DNA of 64,000 nucleotides from Marinobacter alexandrii (GTDB lineage: Bacteria; Pseudomonadota; Gammaproteobacteria; Pseudomonadales; Oleiphilaceae). The stretch spans positions 1 through 64,000 of the forward strand of contig NZ_SWKM01000016.1 in assembly GCF_005871205.1 (NCBI RefSeq), given 5' to 3'. The notes under the pieces are model-generated. The model ran no database searches. It saw only the letters and a program-made list of their open reading frames with translations, and was not told the DNA's origin. Both the position numbers and the translations under genes were made by a program. Shown one piece after another: positions 57,301 through 64,000 of the stretch. Within the stretch, counting starts at the first letter, position 1. Each line of letters opens with the position of its first letter.

Positions 57301-58415
57301 CCAAGCAACAGAAAAACACTTCATTACCTGCCATTCTATGCCTCACAGATGCGTGCGATCGCCCGGAATCGGAGCTTTTTATCGGGTTGAAGAGGGCAGG
57401 CTTTGACGTCGATGTCATGTGCAATCCGAAAGGCCGTAACTATCAACGTTTGGTCGACGAAGGCATGGTCGCTCAGCCGATAGCGCTGAAAAATCGCTTC
57501 GATAAGGAAGGTATCGCTGCCATCCGCGAGCAGCTTGGTAAGAAGAACTACGAAATTATCCACGCCTACAATCCCCGGGCTCTGGCGTGTGGTTTGACTG
57601 CCTCGAAAGGAACCGATATCAAGATCGTTGCCTATCGAGGTGTTATTGGGAACATCAGTTTTTTAAACCCGGAATCCTGGATAACGTTTCTACACCCCAG
57701 GGTCAGCAAGATCGTATGCGTTGCCGATGCCATCAAGGACTATCTGGCAAACCTGAAGTTTTTGTGGCTGCGCATCCCGGATTCGAAACTTCAGCGCATC
57801 TACAAGGGCCATGACTTGAGCTGGTACCAGGCCGAGCCCGCAGACTTGAGCGAATTTGGTGTGCAGGACGAGGACTTTGTCGTTTGCTGTACCGGCCGCA
57901 ATACTCCCAGGAAGGGATTCGACGATCTGATTCAGGCCATGAGAGAGCTGCCCTCCGATGTGAAGGTTCATTTGCTGTTGGTTGGTGACGTCGATAAGAA
58001 TGAAGAGATCAGAGCGCTCGCTGCTCGGTCATCCGCTTCTGAACGTATCCATTTCACCGGCTTTCGCACTGACGCACCATCACTGGCTGCAGCCAGTGAT
58101 GTCTTTGTGCTTCCATCGAAAGAGCGAGAAGGCCTGCCTAGGGCTGTCATAGAATCCATGGTTTATGGTGTACCTCCAGTTGTAACTCGGGTTGGCGGAA
58201 TGCCGGAGCTTGTTGAAAATGAAGTGAGTGGCCTGGTTGTGCCGCCTAGCAACAGCATAGAGTTGGCTGGTGCCATCGAACGACTGTATCGCGACGAAGG
58301 GTTTCGCGCTCAGTTAGGACAGGCCGCCAGGGAGAGGATTGCCGGTCAGTTCCACACCGCCGAAACTGTCCGCGAGACTAGCGAGCTGTATAAGTCCCTC
58401 GTAGGCAGAAGCTAA
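57297..58415 (+). CDS. Glycosyltransferase family 4 (TTG start)
   Basis: The 372-residue GT-B enzyme has a C-terminal half with GRNTPRKGFDDLIQAM, LLLVGDVD and the donor-site FVLPSKEREGLPRAVIESM...VVTRVGG. The start is assigned to the TTG at 57297, which overlaps the kdkA stop and has GGGAG nine bases before it. An earlier in-frame TTG at 57255 lies inside kdkA. It is a probable core sugar transferase. The substrate is not predictable. Confidence 0.87.
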   Translation: MTKQQKNTSLPAILCLTDACDRPESELFIGLKRAGFDVDVMCNPKGRNYQRLVDEGMVAQPIALKNRFDKEGIAAIREQLGKKNYEIIHAYNPRALACGLTASKGTDIKIVAYRGVIGNISFLNPESWITFLHPRVSKIVCVADAIKDYLANLKFLWLRIPDSKLQRIYKGHDLSWYQAEPADLSEFGVQDEDFVVCCTGRNTPRKGFDDLIQAMRELPSDVKVHLLLVGDVDKNEEIRALAARSSASERIHFTGFRTDAPSLAAASDVFVLPSKEREGLPRAVIESMVYGVPPVVTRVGGMPELVENEVSGLVVPPSNSIELAGAIERLYRDEGFRAQLGQAARERIAGQFHTAETVRETSELYKSLVGRS

Positions 58416-59489
58416 ATGCGTCGATATTTGTTTTTTGTAAACCAGCCATATTCCTACTCGATTCTTCGTCCGCTTCAAGAGGAAATCCGCCGCAGGGGAG
58501 GGGAGGCGGCCTGGTTTGTCGCCGGGTGCACCTCAGCGCCCCTTGGCCCAGACGAGCGCCACCTCAAAACCGTGAAGGAAGTGATGGCATTCAATGCCGA
58601 TGCGACCTTCGTGCCGGGAGATTGGGTGCCCTACTTTTTCCCTGGGATAAAGGTGGAGGTTTTTCACGGTATGGCGCGCAACAAGCGCGGCCATAGTAGT
58701 GAAGATGAGAGCGACCACTATCGCATTCGAGGCTGGTTCGATCTTTACTGTACCCATGCGGAAAAGGACACCGCCAAGTTTCAGGAACTCGCCGAGCTGC
58801 ACCAACATTTTGCGGTTGCCCACACAGGCTGGCCCAAATTGGACCCGTTACTGTCTGAGCCGGTTCAAGGGGAGCGGCCGCGAGCAGAGGATGAACTTCC
58901 CGTTGTCTTCTATGCCTCGACATTCAGCCGATCTGTGACATCGGCGCCGGCTCTCGTTGATAAGATTGGGGAACTGGCGGCAAGCGGCCGATGGAAGTTT
59001 ATTGTCACTCTGCACCCCAAAATGGATTCATCGGTTGTCGAACGCTACCGGAGCCTGGCTGGCCCTAACCTGCGCTTTGTAGAAAGTGATGAGGACCTGT
59101 TGCCGATTTTTCCGCAAGCCGATGTCATGCTCTGCGATACCTCGTCGATTATGTTCGAGTTCATGTTTCTGGATCGCCCGGTGGTCACCTTCAAAACGAA
59201 AATGCCGGGTCCGTATCTGATCGACGTGGACAATGTTCAGGAGCTAGAGTCGGCGCTGAATACAGCGCTCCAGCGCTCCCAGGAATTGATGAATGCGACC
59301 CGGTCGCTCTGCGATGACCTTCATAGCTTCCGGGATGGCCGTTCCAGTGCACGAGTGTTGGATGCGGTGGAGGAATTCATTACACATAGGTCCGCGGGGC
59401 TGCGAAACAAGCCTCTCAATTTGCTCAGAAAGCTCAAGGTTAGACGTCGGTTGAGTAAGGAACTCAAAATGTCTGACAGACAGAACTGA
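58416..59489 (+). CDS. CDP-glycerol glycerophosphotransferase-like protein
   Basis: The 357-residue protein starts directly after the preceding stop. Segments such as VEVFHGMARNKRGH, CTHAEKDTAKF, VFYASTFSRS, VTLHPKMDS and MLCDTSSIMFEFMFLDRPVVTFK match the glycerophosphotransferase family known from teichoic acid synthesis. In a Gram-negative LPS core cluster it may transfer a glycerol-phosphate-type or sugar group onto the core or a capsule. That role is inference. Confidence 0.78.
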   Translation: MRRYLFFVNQPYSYSILRPLQEEIRRRGGEAAWFVAGCTSAPLGPDERHLKTVKEVMAFNADATFVPGDWVPYFFPGIKVEVFHGMARNKRGHSSEDESDHYRIRGWFDLYCTHAEKDTAKFQELAELHQHFAVAHTGWPKLDPLLSEPVQGERPRAEDELPVVFYASTFSRSVTSAPALVDKIGELAASGRWKFIVTLHPKMDSSVVERYRSLAGPNLRFVESDEDLLPIFPQADVMLCDTSSIMFEFMFLDRPVVTFKTKMPGPYLIDVDNVQELESALNTALQRSQELMNATRSLCDDLHSFRDGRSSARVLDAVEEFITHRSAGLRNKPLNLLRKLKVRRRLSKELKMSDRQN

Positions 59490-59540
59490 ACTGCAGCAAA
59501 CAGCGCTAAATCCTATCAACTTGTCGGGCACGGATTATAA

Positions 59541-60332
59541 ATGGCAACTTTTCCAGATGCTTCTGAAGCAAAAGTAGTGGTGCTGACTTTGCGCCAGGCC
59601 ACAGATCGTCAGGCTCGAATTAAGAAATTGCTTGATGATGCTGGCATTGAGTTCGAGTTTGCCTGGGGTGTTGATGGTCGAAAAGAGCAAGACCCTTTGT
59701 TGAATATGTACGATAGGCGAAAACGGGTTCGGCTCAAAGGGAGTCCTTTGAGCCAGGGACAGCTTGGTTGTTTTGCCGGTCACGCAAATATTTGGCGCAG
59801 CTGCGCAAAAGAAGACAGGAAGTACGTAATACTCGAGGATGATGTTGTGTTTAACCCGGCAAGCTTATTGTCGTTTCTCCAGATCGTTCCTTCCTTGCCT
59901 CCCCATTTCGAATGCCTAAGGCTATTCAAAAATAAGACTCGAAATCATAAAGAGTACGAAGTGGCGGAGGCGGGACCTTTCAAGATTTTGAGGTATACGA
60001 AGGGGCCTATGAGCTCCATGGGTTATTACCTGACGCCTGAAGCCGCCCGGAAATTTCTGGCTTCGGTCAAGCCGGTTTTTCTTCCGGTCGATATCTACAT
60101 GGACCGGTATTGGGTGAATGACGTTGTGTGTCTGGGGCTAAGTCCAGATTTCGTGTCCCATGATTACCACTTTGAGTCCATGATTGGGTACGAACCGAAA
60201 TCGGGTCGTCGGCCCTTGTATATCCGCTTAAATAGAGAACTTTTCACGCTGAGCGAAAGGTTGCGGAGGTTTTTTTACAATCTTGGTTTAAGCAGGCAGT
60301 TCAGGTCAACAAAGGTGTCGCACTATGAATGA
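59541..60332 (+). CDS. Glycosyltransferase family 25 (LPS core/LOS type)
   Basis: The 263-residue protein has the GT25 pattern: VVVLTLRQATDRQARIKKLL, LSQGQLGCFAGHANIWRSC, and the acidic motif YVILEDDVVF. GPMSSMGYYLTPEAARKFL follows. Such enzymes add galactose or glucose to lipooligosaccharide. AT content is visibly higher than in neighbouring core genes. It overlaps the next gene by eight bases. Confidence 0.87.
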   Translation: MATFPDASEAKVVVLTLRQATDRQARIKKLLDDAGIEFEFAWGVDGRKEQDPLLNMYDRRKRVRLKGSPLSQGQLGCFAGHANIWRSCAKEDRKYVILEDDVVFNPASLLSFLQIVPSLPPHFECLRLFKNKTRNHKEYEVAEAGPFKILRYTKGPMSSMGYYLTPEAARKFLASVKPVFLPVDIYMDRYWVNDVVCLGLSPDFVSHDYHFESMIGYEPKSGRRPLYIRLNRELFTLSERLRRFFYNLGLSRQFRSTKVSHYE

Positions 60333-61011
60333 CCTCATTCACGCAATTTGGTTGGGTGACAAGATGCCCCCTTTATCGCACGCCTGCCTGGATGATTGGC
60401 AGAAAATGGGGTTTGCGTTTAAGCTGTGGACCGACTCCAATGAGCAGATTCAGGCGTGGATTAATGGTTGTTCATTTGCTAGGGACTGTTATGAACGAGG
60501 CCTTTACGCCTTTGTTTCAGATTACCTCCGGTTAAAAGTGCTTGAGCAAGAGGGGGGGCTATATCTCGATACGGACGTTACTATCAGGAAAAATCCGTTT
60601 CCACTTTTTTCAGACGTCAAGTTCGCCATAGGCTATGAAACGGATGATTATTTAGGTACTGCCGCAATATATTCCGAACCTGACTCAAGGATTCTGTCCG
60701 CGTTAATTCATTTCTATGAAGTCGGGATCTGGAACTCGTCGCTTTATATTGGGCCACAGATCGTAACGCATCTCATAAACGGGACGGGCCTTCGTGAGAT
60801 TGAGAGCTGCAAGTTGTTGCCTGTGAGGTACTTTTTTCCTTATCAGCAAGAAGCTATAGATTTCAAGTGTCCCGATGAAAGCTATCTCGTTCATTGGTTT
60901 CAGCACAGTTGGAAGCGATCGTCTGGAATGGCTTTCCTGAAATCCAAGCACCTTGGTTTTTTTGGCAAACTCTATGTTTGGCAAAAGTGTTTTTTTCGAG
61001 GGTTCTCCTGA
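60325..61011 (+). CDS. Glycosyltransferase family 32 (DXD sugar transferase)
   Basis: The 228-residue protein has the N-terminal IHAIWLGDKMPPLS, AFVSDYLRLKVLEQEGGLYLDTDV with the DXD at residues 82-84, and a C-terminal HWFQHSW. These are the features of GT32 capsule/LPS mannosyl- or galactosyltransferases. Its 3' end overlaps the convergent ligase gene by 40 bases. Base composition is AT-rich like GT25. Confidence 0.85.
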   Translation: MNDLIHAIWLGDKMPPLSHACLDDWQKMGFAFKLWTDSNEQIQAWINGCSFARDCYERGLYAFVSDYLRLKVLEQEGGLYLDTDVTIRKNPFPLFSDVKFAIGYETDDYLGTAAIYSEPDSRILSALIHFYEVGIWNSSLYIGPQIVTHLINGTGLREIESCKLLPVRYFFPYQQEAIDFKCPDESYLVHWFQHSWKRSSGMAFLKSKHLGFFGKLYVWQKCFFRGFS

Positions 61012-62309
61012 TTATTATCTATTTCATCCGATTGTTGCCCGAACTTGAAACTGTAAATAATCCCAAAGAAGACTGAAAAAATGTAGATGCCGTTGGCTGA
61101 GTAAAGATAAGACTCGAAGAGGTTAACGGTCATCCAGAATGCCAGCACTACGAGTGAAAATATTCTCCAGGTCTTTCGAATTGAGTTAGGCGGAGCCACC
61201 ACTATACGATAGGTGGGGTATATCATCAGAAAATACACCAAGACCGAGCCAATTATTCCGAAGCTCACAAAAGTTTCGATATGTGAATTGTGCAAATGCG
61301 TGAAATCTGCGCGCACGAAATCGGGAAGGTCTTTCGACTCGCTAATAACTATCTCTCTCGCGTCTTCACCGCTACCCAACAGAGGACGAGCCATAATCCA
61401 TTCCCATGCTTCGAACCATAAGTGAAGACGAACGCCAATACTGCCGGAATCGGAAACAGAATCAAGATCCAGGTTTGTGATTCTTGTAATTGTTGACCCT
61501 TCGGCATTTAATCGGTTTTCTATGATGTTTAGATTGGCGGCACCTGCGAGTAGGAGTACTAGCACGGCGTAGGTCGCTAACATTTTGCGCGTAGACGTGC
61601 GTGAGGGTAATAGTAATTTTAGGGCAATTGGATAAAACAGAACGCATGCGGCAAGAGCAAGCCAGACTTGTCGTGATTGTGTTATGACAATCACGAGCGT
61701 GAAGAACACGACGAAAGTTAATGAAAGTAACTTTTTGCCGACCTCGATATTTCTGGTCAGTGTGCTCTTGGCGACTAGCAGGAAGGATGACGCTATTAGG
61801 CCAAAGCCGGCAAAAAGCGACGTATGTTGTGCGTTGACTAAGTGAAAATCGATCCTCGTCCCGCTTAGGCCGCGTCTGATTTCAGCAGCCAAGTCAGGAG
61901 AATGACTGAGGTAGATTCCCAGGACGCTCAGGCAATAGCAAAAAAGGATTGCTACAATTCGTTCGCTTCGTCCGTTGGTCCAATAGGCGATAAACCAAAA
62001 GAAAAAGAAGTCATAGAAAAAGAAGGGGGAAGGGGAATCTTTTGCAAGTTCTGGAATTTGAATCTTACTGTTCAGCCAGCTCAAAACCGGTACGGTAAGC
62101 GACAGGAAAAATGCAATGAATACAGGGTCTTTTTTTACCCATCTAAAATTGTAGTACACCGATACAATGGTTCCGAGCACAAAGAAAAAGAGGAAAATAT
62201 CTCCAAGGTCTCGGTAGAGTCGTTTGAAGAGAACGAATCCCAAGACACAGGAAAACATGACCAGCGAAAAGGTTCGTCCCCCTACTACAGACTTGATGTT
62301 GTTAGTCAA
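60972..62309 (-). CDS. O-antigen ligase/polymerase family membrane protein
   Basis: The 445-residue protein has about ten to twelve hydrophobic segments. The large periplasmic loop of the Wzy_C family shows RLHLWFEAWEWIMARPLLGSG and FTHLHNSHIETFVSFGIIG. The family joins or polymerises O-antigen on lipid A-core at the periplasmic face. WaaL and Wzy cannot be separated by eye. It is strongly AT-rich and lies next to a second member, suggesting transfer or variation. Confidence 0.85.
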   Translation of the reverse strand: MTNNIKSVVGGRTFSLVMFSCVLGFVLFKRLYRDLGDIFLFFFVLGTIVSVYYNFRWVKKDPVFIAFFLSLTVPVLSWLNSKIQIPELAKDSPSPFFFYDFFFFWFIAYWTNGRSERIVAILFCYCLSVLGIYLSHSPDLAAEIRRGLSGTRIDFHLVNAQHTSLFAGFGLIASSFLLVAKSTLTRNIEVGKKLLSLTFVVFFTLVIVITQSRQVWLALAACVLFYPIALKLLLPSRTSTRKMLATYAVLVLLLAGAANLNIIENRLNAEGSTITRITNLDLDSVSDSGSIGVRLHLWFEAWEWIMARPLLGSGEDAREIVISESKDLPDFVRADFTHLHNSHIETFVSFGIIGSVLVYFLMIYPTYRIVVAPPNSIRKTWRIFSLVVLAFWMTVNLFESYLYSANGIYIFSVFFGIIYSFKFGQQSDEIDNNQENPRKKHFCQT

Positions 62310-62385
62310 AGAAGCACCTTAGGTTATATTTGAGTAATAGTTAGAAGCTTCATCGGTAGGTTGCCGCTAAACCACTCTATGAGAA

Positions 62386-64000
62386 CTATTCGTGGCGAGC
62401 ATCAGAGGCAGGTCGATCAAGCGTCCAAAGCCCGGCATACTTGTTGAACGTGACCTGCGCATAGGTCACCGCCGTCAGATAGCCAACTGCCCCATCAAGA
62501 AACCCAAACCGAATGAAATAAACCTGCACAAACGTTAGTAAGCCTCGCAGAGTGGGGTAAATCATCGTTCGTGTCTTCTTGCCTTTCCGGTGTTTTTCTA
62601 GCGATCCCAGCCACGCGTACTTTGCGCTTTTTTCCAATGAGTGACCGAAGTCCCGGTGGGTGTAGTGCGTCAGTCGGCCCCGCATTGTTTTTATCTTTCG
62701 TCCTTCGGGAATCAGGATCCGTTCGTGCACGAGCGCATCCGAGAAACGCACGCCCTCGCGCCGGAACAGGCGCAAGGGTGCACGGCCACTGCGACCGAAA
62801 TCAAGGCGCTTGCCGTATATGGTTACCGCCCAGGGCAGCTTGTAAGCGTCAGCATCCGGGTCGGCCAGGTGGTGGTTAATCTCTCGTGCCAGTTCCGGTG
62901 TTACGCGCTCGTCGGCATCTAGTGACAGTACCCAATCCCCTGTCGCTTTTTCCAGGGCCCTTTGTTTCTGGATTCCGAATCCTGGCCAGTCGGTCACTTC
63001 GACGACGTCAGCATAATCTTTCGCGATTTCTGCAGTTCGATCAGAACTTCCGCTATCCAGAACGATAATCTCATCGGCGACAAGTCTTGCTGATTTCAGG
63101 CAGTCGGCAATATGGGCTTCTTCGTTCATGGTGATTATCGTTGCGGACACTTTGCGGGTCCTGTTTCGGACATAGGATGCGCTGAGTTCGTGAAACAAGG
63201 CAGATGAAATGCCAGCGATGGCAAGTAAGTAAAACGTCAGGAACAGCGTGCGGTTGAAGGTGGCCTCTGTCAGGCCGAAAAAAAAGTAGCTGATACTGAC
63301 CAATGTCCCAGCGGCGGCTAAATGAGCTGCTGGCTGATGCGCGCTGAAAAGATGGCGTCCGAAAATTGCCAGGGGGATAGCGATGAGCAGCACCCAACCT
63401 AGAATCCCGGGAATGCCGCTAGTGGCAGCACTGTTGAACAGATCGCTATGGGCGTGCCCAGAGCAACATGTCGCTAGGATGGCGGGCGCTTTGCCCATTT
63501 CTACAGCTGCCTCAATGCCATGGGTATAGCCGCCGAGTCCGACGCCTGTCCAAGGCTGCTGTTTAAACATTTCCCATGCGAGTCCCCAAAGCTCCAGGCG
63601 AATCTCAATGCCAGCGTCCACACTTCCACCGTGCAACAAGGTTTGAACGGTCTGAGACATCCGGTCTCCGGATGTGATGGCCAGTGCCATGATGATGGGG
63701 ATAAAAATCAAACCCGCCCATCGCATCCTCGTGCCAAGCAGCGGGATGCAGGCAAGCAGCAGAAATGGCAGAGCTACAAGGTTGCTCCGTGTCTCTGAAA
63801 GCAAGGCAATAGATGCCGCAGCAACACCCATAACGGTAAACAGGATGGCCAGTCCTTTATTGCCTGAGCGAAAAAAGAATGAGGCACTGATGAGCGTTAA
63901 CACGCCCCCTAAAAGCGCAAGGTTGCCAAAACTGATGGGATTAATGCCGCCACCAAAGCGTCCATTCAGAAACGATTCGATGGTCCCCGACTGACTTATG
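62386..64000 (-). CDS. O-antigen ligase domain fused to GT2 glycosyltransferase (5' end outside window)
   Basis: The frame is open to the window edge with no stop, so the N-terminus is missing. At least 537 residues are visible. The first part has membrane segments and the Wzy_C loop (RLELWGLAWEMFKQQPWTGVG; GHAHSDLFNSAATSGIPGI). After the last membrane segment and a short linker it continues as a WaaE/KdtX-like GT2 domain (VSATIITMNEEAHIADCL; IIVLDSGSSDRT; LSLDADERVTPELA). No internal stop or start separates them. It probably combines a core glucosyltransferase with a ligase. Confidence 0.85.
   Translation of the reverse strand, partial: ISQSGTIESFLNGRFGGGINPISFGNLALLGGVLTLISASFFFRSGNKGLAILFTVMGVAAASIALLSETRSNLVALPFLLLACIPLLGTRMRWAGLIFIPIIMALAITSGDRMSQTVQTLLHGGSVDAGIEIRLELWGLAWEMFKQQPWTGVGLGGYTHGIEAAVEMGKAPAILATCCSGHAHSDLFNSAATSGIPGILGWVLLIAIPLAIFGRHLFSAHQPAAHLAAAGTLVSISYFFFGLTEATFNRTLFLTFYLLAIAGISSALFHELSASYVRNRTRKVSATIITMNEEAHIADCLKSARLVADEIIVLDSGSSDRTAEIAKDYADVVEVTDWPGFGIQKQRALEKATGDWVLSLDADERVTPELAREINHHLADPDADAYKLPWAVTIYGKRLDFGRSGRAPLRLFRREGVRFSDALVHERILIPEGRKIKTMRGRLTHYTHRDFGHSLEKSAKYAWLGSLEKHRKGKKTRTMIYPTLRGLLTFVQVYFIRFGFLDGAVGYLTAVTYAQVTFNKYAGLWTLDRPASDARHE

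Noticed and set aside
61902..62333. 143-codon plus-strand frame opposite the O-antigen ligase
   Set aside because: Low-complexity Lys/Glu-rich translation that is the complement of hydrophobic membrane codons.
1..64000. CRISPR array, insertion sequence, prophage, rRNA or tRNA
   Set aside because: I saw no regularly spaced repeats, transposase, phage genes or stable RNA genes. A tRNAscan or Infernal run would settle small RNAs.

Overview
This 64 kb window is chromosomal DNA of a marine-type gammaproteobacterium. Gene order and protein content (ribosomal S10-spc-alpha super-operon, uvrA/yajR-like/ssb, a complete MSHA pilus locus, glnA-ntrBC, typA, glnE-ilvE and an LPS core block) resemble Marinobacter and relatives. 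The genus is an inference from recognised families, not the result of a search.

Layout. (1) 1-14217: the 3' end of tuf, then one long + strand run of ribosomal protein genes with secY and rpoA, from rpsJ to rplQ. A strong sigma70-type promoter precedes rpsJ and another precedes rpsM. rpmJ (37 codons) is present between secY and rpsM. (2) 14254-19256: uvrA on the - strand, divergent from a YajR-type MFS transporter and ssb. (3) 19418-37374: the MSHA type IV pilus locus, mshI-I2-J-K-L-M-N-E-G-F-B-A-C-D-O-P-Q, tightly coupled by 1-4 base stop/start overlaps. The assembly ATPase MshE carries an N-terminal MshEN domain expected to bind cyclic di-GMP. The locus ends with a 1574-residue MshQ holding a duplicated lectin-like module. 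(4) 37448-42336 (- strand): glnA, a DUF4124 gene, ntrB and ntrC. A sigma54-type promoter and NtrC-like sites lie upstream of glnA, and a further NtrC-like site lies upstream of ntrB. (5) 42884-49636 (+): typA, a proline iminopeptidase, dtd, a porin with a Pho-box-like upstream element, a DUF547 protein and a CYTH phosphatase. (6) 49652-55283: a two-TM potassium channel (-), then glnE, ilvE and a DUF6165 gene. GlnE, GlnA and NtrB/NtrC together give much of the nitrogen-response circuit within 15 kb. (7) 55365-64000: LPS core / surface glycan genes. These are a family 9 glycosyltransferase (-), a KdkA-type Kdo kinase, GT4, a CDP-glycerol-transferase-like protein, GT25 and GT32 (+), then two O-antigen-ligase-family proteins on the - strand. 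The second of these is fused to a GT2 domain and runs off the window. The GT25/GT32/first-ligase stretch is visibly AT-richer than the rest and is probably horizontally acquired.

Most of the window is conserved core genome. I saw no CRISPR array, insertion sequence, prophage, rRNA or tRNA. The most unusual items are the duplicated-module MshQ, the ligase-GT2 fusion, the glycerophosphotransferase-like gene inside an LPS core cluster, and several uncharacterised regulatory dyads (42666-42687, 11197-11223, 7148-7174, 30388-30424).
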